Shown: in pieces, positions 7,967-14,619 of the stretch
Layout: each line of letters opens with the position of its first letter
Numbering within the stretch: position 1 is the stretch's first letter
Origin: an uncultured Ruaniaceae bacterium
Lineage (GTDB): Bacteria > Actinomycetota > Actinomycetes > Actinomycetales > Beutenbergiaceae
Assembly: GCA_938004115.1 (NCBI GenBank)
Contig: CALKWS010000216.1
Span: 1 to 17,035, forward strand
DNA length: 17,035 nt
Direction of reading: 5' to 3'
Translations under genes and position numbers: made by a program
The notes under the pieces: generated by a model
The model's database searches: none
What the model saw: only the letters and a program-made list of their open reading frames with translations
What the model was told of the DNA's origin: nothing

Positions 7967-8316
7967 ACACGGCCGTGATGTGGATCTGCGGCGTCATGGT
8001 GCTCACCGCCGTCCTGATCGCCCTCGTCCGCGTCGAGCGCGGGCCGAGCATGCTGGACCGGATCGTCAGCCTCGACGTGGTCATCGCCGCGCTGATCGGC
8101 ACCACGGCACTGTGGTCAGCGGCCCGCGAGCGCGAGGACCTGATACCGCTGCTGACCGTGATGGCGATCGTGGGGTTCGTCGCGTCGGTGACGCTCGCCC
8201 GGTTCGCCGCCTCCGAACCGGAGGATGGGGACGACGCCGTCGCCGAGCACGAACTCCAAGCCGTCGAGACAGCGCAGTGGGCGCAGGGCCTCGACGATGA
8301 GGAGGACGAGCGATGA
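7963..8316 (+). CDS. mrpF: Mrp antiporter subunit F
   Basis: Small membrane subunit of the Mrp antiporter; MrpF proteins have been linked to Na+ and bile-salt efflux. Three hydrophobic helices fill residues 1-85, with the family motif RGPSMLDRIVSLDVV between the first and second. The product has 117 aa against about 90 in classical MrpF. The excess is a strongly acidic tail (SEPEDGDDAVAEHELQAVET, ending LDDEEDER). The ATG at 7963 overlaps the mrpE stop. The reading frame is open further upstream inside mrpE, but the overlap and the family N-terminus fix this start. Confidence 0.92.
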   Translation: MNTAVMWICGVMVLTAVLIALVRVERGPSMLDRIVSLDVVIAALIGTTALWSAAREREDLIPLLTVMAIVGFVASVTLARFAASEPEDGDDAVAEHELQAVETAQWAQGLDDEEDER

Positions 8317-8687
8317 ACTGGGACCTGGTGCGCGAGGTCGTCGCGTCGGCATTCTTCCTCACCGGCAGCGCGCTCGTGCTGATCGCGGCGATCGGGATGG
8401 TCCGCTTCCCCGACCTGCTGTCCCGGCTGCACGCGGCCACCAAGCCGCAGGTCCTGGGCATCATCCTGATGATGAACGGGCTGGCCCTGTCCCTGGCCTC
8501 ATGGCAGGTGGGCTGGAAGGTGATGCCGGTGATCATCTTCCAACTGGCCACCGCCCCGGTGGCCGCGCACATGGTGGGCCGCGCCGGGTACCGCACGAAC
8601 AAGATCCGGTACGACCTGATGGGCGTGGACGAACTCAGCCAGGACCTGGCGGCCGTGCGCGAGGAGAACGACGACCCGCAGGCCTGA
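8313..8687 (+). CDS. mrpG: Mrp antiporter subunit G
   Basis: Last subunit of the Mrp antiporter. The 124-aa product has three predicted membrane helices and the diagnostic family motif RFPDLLSRLHAATKPQVLG near residues 28-50. A fairly short charged C-terminus follows (RTNKIRYDLMGVDELSQD). The length is normal for MrpG (about 120). The ATG overlaps the mrpF stop by 4 nt, completing an unbroken chain of five coupled junctions. A hairpin starting 6 nt after the stop likely ends the transcript. Confidence 0.94.
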   Translation: MNWDLVREVVASAFFLTGSALVLIAAIGMVRFPDLLSRLHAATKPQVLGIILMMNGLALSLASWQVGWKVMPVIIFQLATAPVAAHMVGRAGYRTNKIRYDLMGVDELSQDLAAVREENDDPQA

Positions 8688-8692
8688 TCACG

Positions 8693-8711
8693 CCCTCGAT
8701 TCCCTCGAGGG
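8693..8711 (+). terminator. Hairpin after mrpG, probable operon end
   Basis: CCCTCGA (8693-8699) pairs with TCGAGGG (8705-8711) around a 5-nt TTCCC loop, starting 6 nt after the mrpG stop. There is no T-tract, but U-less hairpins directly after stop codons are common in GC-rich actinobacteria. It lies between convergent genes and could stop transcription from both sides. Confidence 0.55.
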
Positions 8712-8786
8712 TCGGGGGCCGGCGCTCACCCGGCCACGGCCCGGTGTTCACCGCACCCCGGCGGCCCGCCCGCCGTCGTCAAGCGT

Positions 8787-9032
8787 CTACCTCTTCGGCA
8801 CGGTCCCACTGGCGAGCCACTTGTGCGCCCCGCGGTTGGCGTACGTGCGGGCGAGGGCGACCAGCGCCCCAGAGACCGCCGCGAAGATCACGATCTCCGC
8901 GATCGGCGCGTCGGAGTCCTTCTCATCGTCCGGCGGGGTGTGGCCGGTGATGCCCTTCCACAGCAGTTTCAGGCCCTGGTTCGCGATCAAACCCGCCGCG
9001 ATCGCGGCGACCGTACTGACGACTCTTTCCAC
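8787..9032 (-). CDS. DUF4235 small membrane protein
   Basis: 81-aa protein of the DUF4235 family, found widely in actinobacteria; its function is not known. Two predicted membrane helices (about 5-20 and 45-62) flank a short charged loop (TPPDDEKDSDA), and the family-like stretches NQGLKLLWKGITGHTPP and SGALVALARTYANRGAHKW are visible. GTG start at 9032, chosen because AAGGAG (plus strand 9038-9043) sits 5 nt upstream. It is convergent with mrpG and divergent from the thiamine operon. Confidence 0.82.
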   Translation of the reverse strand: MERVVSTVAAIAAGLIANQGLKLLWKGITGHTPPDDEKDSDAPIAEIVIFAAVSGALVALARTYANRGAHKWLASGTVPKR

Positions 9033-9111
9033 ATGAACTCCTTCCAGCGGCTGCCCCCAGGGTAGTGTGCGCAGTCACCCTCGGCAGGTCCACGAGCCGG
9101 CGCCGGGGGTG

Positions 9112-9117
9112 TAGCGT
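9112..9117 (+). promoter_or_regulatory. Candidate -10 box for the thiBPQ transcript
   Basis: TAGCGT fits TANNNT and would place the transcription start near 9124, immediately before helix P1 of the riboswitch (9126). The position is therefore consistent with a promoter just upstream of the aptamer. No convincing -35 hexamer is seen about 17 bp upstream. Confidence 0.35.
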
Positions 9118-9125
9118 AGAAGGTG

Positions 9126-9212
9126 CGACAGGGGAGCGCCGGTTGCGGCGCTGAGAGTGCGTACTGCGCAGACCCTCGAACCTGCACCGGTTAGCACCGG
9201 CGAAGGGAGTCG
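9126..9212 (+). ncRNA. TPP riboswitch aptamer (THI element)
   Basis: Thiamine pyrophosphate-sensing leader RNA. Conserved blocks in order: the GGGGAGC opening (9131-9137), CTGAGA (9151-9156), ACCCTCGAACCTG (9172-9184) and GGCGAAGGGAG (9199-9209). Helices that can be drawn: P1 CGAC 9126-9129 with GTCG 9209-9212; P2 AGGG 9130-9133 with CCCT 9173-9176; P3 AGCGCC 9135-9140 with GGCGCT 9147-9152; P4 CCT 9181-9183 with AGG 9204-9206. It lies directly upstream of a thiamine ABC-transporter operon, the expected target. TPP binding should lower expression. See the separate entry for the likely expression platform. Confidence 0.95.
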
Positions 9213-9271
9213 AGCATCTCTCCCTGGGCGCACCCGCGCCCCGGACCCCTTCTCACATCACGTTGAGGAGG
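9202..9271 (+). promoter_or_regulatory. Predicted translational expression platform of the TPP switch
   Basis: The thiB Shine-Dalgarno GAGGAGG (9265-9271) can pair with CCTTCTC (9248-9254) as a 7-bp helix with one G-U, hiding the ribosome site. The same pyrimidine run, as CCCTTC (9247-9252), can instead pair perfectly with GAAGGG (9202-9207), which is the 3' end of the aptamer. The two pairings exclude each other. TPP binding would lock GAAGGG in the aptamer and leave the Shine-Dalgarno sequestered. A 6-bp hairpin, GGGCGC 9226-9231 with GCGCCC 9236-9241, sits between. This was folded by eye; energies were not computed. Confidence 0.55.
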
Positions 9272-9275
9272 ACAC

Positions 9276-10349
9276 ATGACACACCATCGACGCGCCGTCA
9301 TCATCGCCGGCACCGCCGCACTGATCCTGGCCGGTTGCAGCACCGGCGGAGGAGGCGCGGCACCCCCGGCCGGCGAGCCGGAGCAGGACGCCGCCGCCGG
9401 ACCGGTGCAGGTGGTCACCCACGACTCCTTCGCGCTCTCCGAGGAACTGCTCGAGGCGTTCCAGGCCGAGACCGGGCACGAATTGCAGTTCAGTGCCCCC
9501 GGCGACGGCGGTGCGCTGGTGAACCAACTGGTCCTCACCCAGGACTCCCCCCTCGGGGACGTGGTGTTCGGGGTGGACAACTCCTTCGCCTCCCGCGGCA
9601 TCGCCGAGGGCGTCTTCGCCGAGTACGCCTCCCCGGAACTACCCGCCGGCGCCGAGCAGTACCTCATCGACGGCGGCCACGACCTCAGTCCCATCGACCT
9701 GGGGGACGTGTGCCTGAACATCGATACCGCGTGGTACGCCGAGGAGGGCCTGGACCAGCCGCAGACCCTCGCGGACCTGACCGAACCGGAGTACGCCGAC
9801 CACGTGGTGGTGACCAACCCCGCCACCTCCTCACCCGGTCTGGCGTTCCTGCTGGCCACGGTGGCCGAGTTCGGGGAGGGGTGGACCGACTACTGGCAGG
9901 ACCTGGTGGAAAACGGGCTGTTGGTGGTCGACTCCTGGTCCACCGCCTACTCGGAGGAGTTCTCCGGGTCGGTGGGCGAGGGCCCACGCCCGATCGCGCT
10001 GTCCTACTCCACCTCCCCGGCGTTCGAGGTCGGACCCGACGGCGAGGACCCGGCCACCGAGGCGATGCTGTCCACCTGCTTCCGGCAGGTGGAGTACGCC
10101 GGGGTGCTCCAGGGGGCGCAGAACCCGGAAGGGGCGCAGGCGTTCATCGACTTCCTGCTCACCGACGCGGTGCAGGCGGACATCCCGGACCAGATGTTCA
10201 TGTACCCGGTGAACGACGAACTGGACCTGCCCGAGGAGTGGACCCGGTGGGCACCGCTCGCCGACGAACCCCGCAACCTCGACCCAGCCGAGATCGACGC
10301 CAACCGGCAGGACTGGATCGAGACCTGGACCGACATCGTGATCGGCTGA
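9276..10349 (+). CDS. thiB: Thiamine ABC transporter substrate-binding lipoprotein
   Basis: Extracellular lipid-anchored receptor that captures thiamine (or TMP/TPP) for import. The 357-aa precursor has a Sec signal peptide and lipobox LAGC with the lipidated Cys at residue 21, followed by a Gly/Pro/Ala linker. The mature part matches the ThiB family: YDSFA-like THDSFALSEELLEAF, GALVNQLVLTQDSPLGDVVFG, VDNSF, ATSSPGLAFLLAT, and WSTAYSEEF followed by LSYSTSPAFEV. Start ATG at 9276 preceded by GAGGAGG, which the riboswitch leader can mask. First gene of thiBPQ; the permease start lies 17 nt past the stop. The TPP riboswitch upstream strengthens the substrate assignment. Confidence 0.93.
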   Translation: MTHHRRAVIIAGTAALILAGCSTGGGGAAPPAGEPEQDAAAGPVQVVTHDSFALSEELLEAFQAETGHELQFSAPGDGGALVNQLVLTQDSPLGDVVFGVDNSFASRGIAEGVFAEYASPELPAGAEQYLIDGGHDLSPIDLGDVCLNIDTAWYAEEGLDQPQTLADLTEPEYADHVVVTNPATSSPGLAFLLATVAEFGEGWTDYWQDLVENGLLVVDSWSTAYSEEFSGSVGEGPRPIALSYSTSPAFEVGPDGEDPATEAMLSTCFRQVEYAGVLQGAQNPEGAQAFIDFLLTDAVQADIPDQMFMYPVNDELDLPEEWTRWAPLADEPRNLDPAEIDANRQDWIETWTDIVIG

Positions 10350-10366
10350 CCCGGACAGGGGCGGGC

Positions 10367-12061
10367 ATGGCACGGTGGCACCAGATCGTCGCCTGGTCGC
10401 TGGCGGCCGCAGTGCCGCTGGCGTTCCTGGCGGTGTTCTTCGCCCTGCCGGTGACCGCGCTGGCGCTGCGCGGGTTCGCCCCGGAGGGCCAGGTGGACCT
10501 GAGCGGGTTCGCCGAGGTCTTCGGCCGCGACCGCACCTGGCGCATCGTGCGCCTCACCCTCGCGCTGGGTCTGGCCGGCACGTTCTTCTCCGTGGTCCTC
10601 GGCGTCCCCGGGGCGTACGTGCTGTACCGGCGTACCTTCCGGGGCCAACGGCTCCTGCGGGCGTTCATCACCATCCCGTTCGTGCTGCCCACGGTGGTGG
10701 TCGGGGTGGCGTTCCGCGCGGTCCTCGCCGAGGGCGGGCCACTGGGCTTCCTCGGGCTGGACCGCACCGTGCCGGCGATCGTGCTGGCGCTGGTGTTCTT
10801 CAACTACGCCGTGGTGGTGCGCACCGTGGGCGGCATGTGGGAGCGGCTCGACCCGCGTACCGAGCAGGCCGCCCGCGCCCTGGGCGCCTCCCCGCTGCGG
10901 GCGTTCTGGACGGTCACCCTGCCCGCCCTCACCCCGGCGATCGCCTCGGCCGCGGCGGTGGTGTTCCTGTTCTGCTCCACGGCCTTCGGGGTGGTGCTGG
11001 TGCTCGGCGGCATCGAGTACGGCACCATCGAGACCGAGATCTGGGTGCAGACCACCCAGTTCCTCGACCTGCGAGCCGCGGCGGTGCTGTCGGTGCTGCA
11101 ACTGACGGTAGTCACCGCGGCGCTGGCGGTGTTCTCCCGGGCCCGCTCCCGCCGCGAGGCCGCGCTGCGTCTGCAGGGTCTGACCCACCAGGCCAGGCCG
11201 TTGCGGCTGTGGCACGGGCCGGGGCCACGGGCGCCTCGGGGGCGCCCGGGCCCGGACCTACCGGCGACCGTGCTCACCGCCGCGGTCATCCTCGGGTTGC
11301 TCGCCCTGCCCCTGGCCACCCTGGTGGTCCGTTCCCTGCGCACACCCACCGGCTGGGGGCTGGGCAACTACGCGGCGCTGGGCACCACCGGCGGGCGCAA
11401 CGCGCTCACCGTCACCGTCTGGGAGGCGGCCGCGAACTCCCTGCGGGTGGCCGTGGACGCCACGGTGATCGCCGTCGTCGTGGGCACGCTCGTGGCCCTG
11501 GTGGTCTCCCGCAGACCCCGCAACCGGCCGGCCCGGGCGGCGGTGTCGGTGCTGGACGCGGTGTTCATGCTGCCCCTGGGCGTGTCCGCGGTCACCGTGG
11601 GCTTCGGATTCCTGCTCACCCTCAACCGCCCGCCGCTGGACCTGCGCAGTTCGATGATCCTCATCCCCATCGCCCAGGCGGTGGTGGCCATCCCGATGGT
11701 GGTGCGCACCGTGCTGCCGGTGCTGCGCGCGATCGACCCCCGGCTGCGCCAGGCCGCCGCGGTGCTCGGCGCCTCCCCGGGCCGGGTACTGGCCCACATC
11801 GACGGCCCGTACCTGGTGCGCTCCATGGGTCTGGCGATCGGGTTCGCGTTCGCGATCTCCCTGGGGGAGTTCGGTGCCACCGCCTTCCTGGCCCGCCCCG
11901 ACGCCCCGACCCTGCCGGTGGTGATCTTCCGGTTGATCGGCCGCCCCGGCGCGGAGAACTACGGCATGGCCCTGGCCGCGGCGGTGGTGCTGGCCCTGCT
12001 CACCGCGACCATCATGGGGCTGGCCGAACGGCTCCGCTCGGAACGAACGGGAGAGTTCTGA
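10367..12061 (+). CDS. thiP: Thiamine ABC transporter permease, fused two-domain
   Basis: Integral membrane channel of the thiamine importer, with two permease halves fused in one 564-aa chain, as in E. coli ThiP (536 aa). Each half ends in the EAA loop that docks on the ATPase: EQAARALGASPLRAFWTVTL in the first and LRQAAAVLGASPGRVLAHI in the second. About a dozen hydrophobic helices are visible, split by a hydrophilic linker rich in Arg, Gly and Pro (near residues 260-300). The ATG at 10367 was chosen because it follows thiB by 17 nt, has a purine run (AGGGGCGGG) upstream and starts directly at the first helix. An in-frame ATG far upstream lies inside thiB and was rejected. Confidence 0.93.
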   Translation: MARWHQIVAWSLAAAVPLAFLAVFFALPVTALALRGFAPEGQVDLSGFAEVFGRDRTWRIVRLTLALGLAGTFFSVVLGVPGAYVLYRRTFRGQRLLRAFITIPFVLPTVVVGVAFRAVLAEGGPLGFLGLDRTVPAIVLALVFFNYAVVVRTVGGMWERLDPRTEQAARALGASPLRAFWTVTLPALTPAIASAAAVVFLFCSTAFGVVLVLGGIEYGTIETEIWVQTTQFLDLRAAAVLSVLQLTVVTAALAVFSRARSRREAALRLQGLTHQARPLRLWHGPGPRAPRGRPGPDLPATVLTAAVILGLLALPLATLVVRSLRTPTGWGLGNYAALGTTGGRNALTVTVWEAAANSLRVAVDATVIAVVVGTLVALVVSRRPRNRPARAAVSVLDAVFMLPLGVSAVTVGFGFLLTLNRPPLDLRSSMILIPIAQAVVAIPMVVRTVLPVLRAIDPRLRQAAAVLGASPGRVLAHIDGPYLVRSMGLAIGFAFAISLGEFGATAFLARPDAPTLPVVIFRLIGRPGAENYGMALAAAVVLALLTATIMGLAERLRSERTGEF

Positions 12062-12062
12062 C

Positions 12063-13073
12063 GTGACAGGCAATACCTCCGCCGCCGCGTTGACCATCAC
12101 CGGCGCCACGGTCACCTACGGCGCGGGCGATCAACGCACGACGGCGGTGGACCGGGTGAGCCTGTCGGTGCACCCCGGTGAGGTGCTCGCCCTGCTCGGG
12201 CCGTCCGGCTGCGGCAAGTCCTCGCTGTTGCGGGCGGTGGCCGGCCTGGAGCCACTGGCCGCCGGGTCGCTGGCGTGGCAGGGCGAGGATCTCGCCGGGG
12301 TTCCGGTGCACCGCCGGGGCTTCGGGCTGATGTTCCAGGACGGGCAGTTGTTCGACCACCGGGACGTGGCCGGCAACATCGCCTTCGGGTTGCAGATGGC
12401 CGGGGTCCCCCGCGCGCAGCGAGACCGGCGCGTCGCCGAACTGCTGGACCTGGTGGGCCTACCCGGGTTCCAGCGCCGGGCCGTGCGGAGCCTGTCCGGC
12501 GGGCAGGCCCAACGGGTGAGCCTGGCCCGCTCCCTGGCCCCCGAGCCCCGGCTCCTGTTGCTGGACGAGCCGTTGTCCGCCCTGGACCGGGCGCTGCGGG
12601 AGCGGCTGGCCGCGGACCTGCACCACATCCTGCGCCGCGCGGGTACCACGGCCCTGTACGTCACCCACGATCACGATGAGGCCTTCACCGTCGCCGACCG
12701 GGTGGCGGTGATGATCGAGGGCAGGGTCGTGCAGGTCGGCACCCCGGCGCAGTTGTGGGCCCGGCCGGTGAGCGCGGAGGTCGCCGCGTTCCTGGGGTAC
12801 CGGATCATGACCGACGACGACGGCCGCACCGTTGGCCTGTCACCCCGGGCGCTACGGCTGCTCGGCCCGGACGAGGTCGCCCCGGCGGGCGCCCGGGGTC
12901 GCACGCTGCGCGGCACGGTGGTGCGCGCCGGTTTCAGCCGTGGCCGGACCACTGCGGTGGTGGATCTGCCCGGCTGGGGCCGGCAGGACGCCACGGCGAC
13001 CGGTGTCACCGCCGTCGAGCCGGGCGATCAGGTGACGGTCCAGGTCGACCCCGCCGGCGTCGTCGAACTCTGA
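12063..13073 (+). CDS. thiQ: Thiamine ABC transporter ATP-binding protein
   Basis: Cytoplasmic ATPase that powers thiamine import. All motifs are intact: Walker A GPSGCGKSS (46-54, K52), Q-loop Q92 in MFQDGQLFDH, signature LSGGQAQRVSLARSL (from 144), Walker B LLLLDEP (164-170, catalytic E169), D-loop SALD and switch H202 in YVTHDHDEA. At 336 aa it is about 100 residues longer than E. coli ThiQ; the extra C-terminal part (about 240-336) has a beta-rich TOBE-like character, as in the Fe3+ and spermidine importer ATPases. GTG start, one nucleotide after the thiP stop, with GGGAG upstream. Substrate is inferred from thiB and the riboswitch, since ATPases alone do not show specificity. Confidence 0.92.
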   Translation: MTGNTSAAALTITGATVTYGAGDQRTTAVDRVSLSVHPGEVLALLGPSGCGKSSLLRAVAGLEPLAAGSLAWQGEDLAGVPVHRRGFGLMFQDGQLFDHRDVAGNIAFGLQMAGVPRAQRDRRVAELLDLVGLPGFQRRAVRSLSGGQAQRVSLARSLAPEPRLLLLDEPLSALDRALRERLAADLHHILRRAGTTALYVTHDHDEAFTVADRVAVMIEGRVVQVGTPAQLWARPVSAEVAAFLGYRIMTDDDGRTVGLSPRALRLLGPDEVAPAGARGRTLRGTVVRAGFSRGRTTAVVDLPGWGRQDATATGVTAVEPGDQVTVQVDPAGVVEL

Positions 13074-13078
13074 CCCGA

Positions 13079-13091
13079 GGGCGCAACGCCC
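13079..13091. terminator. Small hairpin between convergent thiQ and SGNH gene
   Basis: GGGCG (13079-13083) pairs with CGCCC (13087-13091) around a CAA loop, in the 24 bp between two convergent stop codons. The stem is only 5 bp and there is no T-tract, so a bidirectional terminator role is only plausible. Confidence 0.3.
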
Positions 13092-13097
13092 ATACAG

Positions 13098-13751
13098 CTA
13101 CCGGACGGGTGAGTTGCGGGGGAGGATGTGATCCCAGATCGCCTCGGCCCACAATGCGTGACCGTGTTCATTGGGGTGGAAGCGATCACCGGCGAACGTG
13201 CGCAGGTACCGGCCTAGCGAGAGTTTCTTGGTCGCGGCGTGGATGTCGGCGATCACATGACCGCCCGCCTCGGCTGCCCTATGGATGGCCCGATTCGCCT
13301 TGCGCGCGCGGGTCTCGTACGGCCAGTGCAAGAAGTGGGGCACGGTCCCCAGGACGGACCGCTCAGGCAGCCGCGCGGCGATGGAGGTCATGGTGTGGGC
13401 GAAGCGCCGTGCATCGAAGAACGGGGCCCAGGCCACGTCGTTGCCGCCGATGAGGCACGTGACCACATCGGGCGCGCCGATCGCCGCGAGTTCGGGTAGT
13501 TGGGTACTGAGAACGTCCTGGGCTCGCGCGCCGCTGACGCAAAGGTTCACCGTGCGCACCGCTTGGCCCGTGGTCCGCTCCAAGCGCTGGGCGATGAGAC
13601 CGACATACCCGAGCCTCGCGTCGTCCACACCGACGCCGACCCCGGCGGAGTCACCGAGTGCCACATACGTCAACGTCCCGACCTGTGGTCGGGCCCAGTA
13701 GGCGGCGTGGGCGCGGGCCTGGCGTCTACTTCGTCGAATGGCGGATCCCAT
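13098..13751 (-). CDS. SGNH/GDSL-family hydrolase
   Basis: Probable cytosolic esterase or lipase-like hydrolase, substrate unknown; the 217-aa product has no signal peptide. All four SGNH blocks are present: block I ALGDS with nucleophile S35, block II with Gly at about 74 (NLCVSGARAQD), block III GGND with N104, and block V DRFHPNEHG with D189 and H192. The N-terminal 20 residues are basic (MGSAIRRSRRQARAHAAYW). The ATG at 13751 was chosen over codons further upstream because the family core starts shortly after, and because a TATGCT -10-like box lies 6 nt before it, suggesting a leaderless mRNA. The gene follows the alpha/beta hydrolase on the same strand by 34 bp, but a palindrome in the gap suggests its own promoter. 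Confidence 0.88.
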   Translation of the reverse strand: MGSAIRRSRRQARAHAAYWARPQVGTLTYVALGDSAGVGVGVDDARLGYVGLIAQRLERTTGQAVRTVNLCVSGARAQDVLSTQLPELAAIGAPDVVTCLIGGNDVAWAPFFDARRFAHTMTSIAARLPERSVLGTVPHFLHWPYETRARKANRAIHRAAEAGGHVIADIHAATKKLSLGRYLRTFAGDRFHPNEHGHALWAEAIWDHILPRNSPVR

Positions 13752-13757
13752 GAGCGA

Positions 13758-13763
13758 AGCATA
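13758..13763 (-). promoter_or_regulatory. Candidate -10 box for leaderless SGNH transcript
   Basis: On the minus strand, TATGCT ends 6 nt before the ATG, so transcription would start at the start codon. No Shine-Dalgarno is seen at normal distance, in agreement. Its first three bases belong to the palindrome at 13761-13777, so a protein bound there would block RNA polymerase. Confidence 0.4.
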
Positions 13764-13777
13764 CCCCCTGGGGGTAT
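13761..13777. promoter_or_regulatory. Perfect palindrome resembling a CsoR-type metal operator
   Basis: ATACCCCCTGGGGGTAT is a perfect inverted repeat with 8-bp arms around one central base. The pattern TA-CC(C)...(G)GG-TA is the known shape of operators bound by CsoR/RcnR-family copper or nickel regulators. It lies 10 bp upstream of the SGNH hydrolase ATG and overlaps its candidate -10 box. No copper genes or regulator of that family are in the window, so the assignment rests on motif likeness only. It could alternatively form a 7-bp hairpin at the end of the alpha/beta hydrolase transcript. Confidence 0.5.
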
Positions 13778-13785
13778 AGGTCGTG

Positions 13786-14526
13786 CTAACCGCCGACCGA
13801 GTCCAGCAGTGCGGCGAGGTCCGTGGGCCGGCTGACCATGGGCCAGTGCCATGTCGGCAGTTCGGCGTAGGTCCAGTCGCCGTCGACCATGTGCGCGAAC
13901 ACCGGCGCGTGGGGCGCCATCTGCTGCAACTGCTCGAGGCCGAAACTGCACAACACGCCCGTGCGCGGCACTCGCTCCCAGGCACCGGTGAGGGTGACCG
14001 GCTCGGTGGCGGTGCGCCAAGGCTGTGGCCGTGAGCCTTCGATCAGGGCAGCGACGGCCGCGTCGTCGACCTCGGGCACCTCGGCGGCTAGGTCGGCCCA
14101 GGCCGGCGGCGGGAGTGTCCAGCCGTGGCCATGAGTCATGACCAGTTCCTCGTTCGCGGCACGTACGTCGGGCCCCTGGAAGTCGGCCTGTGCCATGCCG
14201 TTCGGCAGGGGTCCGGAGTCGATGTACACCAGTCGCGCCACACGCTCGGGGACGCGGTCCGCCGCACCGGTCGTGACGAGGGCGCCGTAGCTGTGGCCGA
14301 CGAGGACCACGTCATGCAGGTCCTGCTCCTCGAGCAGGTGGACGACGTCGTCGATGTGGGTGGTCAGGTCGGTATCGGGCGAGGCGAGGTGGGCGTGCTC
14401 GCCCATGCCCGTGAGGTCGACGGCGTGCACGCGGTGGCCGCGCTGCCGGAGCGAGTCGGCAACCGGGCGCCAGACCGAGCCGCCGAGCCAGAAACCGGGG
14501 ACGAGGACGTAGGTGGTGGTGCTCAT
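13786..14526 (-). CDS. Alpha/beta-fold hydrolase
   Basis: 246-aa cytosolic alpha/beta hydrolase of the broad esterase-like group (compare the EstC and plant methylesterase types); substrate unknown. The N-terminus STTTYVLVPGFWLGGSVW carries the oxyanion-loop PGFWLG, and the nucleophile elbow is GHSYG with S79. The likely catalytic His is H227 in PTWHWPMVSRP. There is no signal peptide. Start ATG at 14526 lacks a Shine-Dalgarno, but a TAGCGT box ends 7 nt upstream on the minus strand, suggesting near-leaderless transcription. It is divergent from a WYL regulator across a 93-bp gap, the typical layout of a regulator and its target. The reading frame is open for nearly 1.2 kb upstream, but that part is the antisense of the WYL gene. 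Confidence 0.87.
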   Translation of the reverse strand: MSTTTYVLVPGFWLGGSVWRPVADSLRQRGHRVHAVDLTGMGEHAHLASPDTDLTTHIDDVVHLLEEQDLHDVVLVGHSYGALVTTGAADRVPERVARLVYIDSGPLPNGMAQADFQGPDVRAANEELVMTHGHGWTLPPPAWADLAAEVPEVDDAAVAALIEGSRPQPWRTATEPVTLTGAWERVPRTGVLCSFGLEQLQQMAPHAPVFAHMVDGDWTYAELPTWHWPMVSRPTDLAALLDSVGG

Positions 14527-14619
14527 GGCGACGACGCTACGCTGGATTGCGGACAGGATCCGCCCGGTATCCTGAACTGTCTGCATCACTGCTTCGTCCA
14601 AGCCGCTGCGAGGAGGATC
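14527..14619. promoter_or_regulatory. Divergent promoter region with dyad
   Basis: The 93 bp between the hydrolase and WYL starts must hold both promoters. CAGGAT (14554-14559) and ATCCTG (14569-14574) form a perfect 6-bp dyad with a 9-bp spacer, flanked by GACAG at 14552-14556 and CTGTC at 14577-14581. GCGGA/TCCGC gives a second small dyad inside it. Minus-strand TAGCGT (14534-14539) and plus-strand TATCCT (14568-14573) fit -10 boxes for the two directions; the latter has a weak TTGCGG at 14547-14552. The dyad is the best candidate operator for autoregulation by the WYL protein. Confidence 0.45.

Noticed and set aside
9226..9241. Intrinsic terminator after the riboswitch
   Set aside because: The 6-bp GC hairpin is followed by a mixed pyrimidine stretch and not a U-run; a translational platform explains the leader better.
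9263..10366. Long N-terminal extension of ThiP from an upstream in-frame ATG
   Set aside because: This stretch is thiB read in another frame and gives an Arg/Pro/Gly-rich translation without a fold; the ATG at 10367 leads directly into the first membrane helix.
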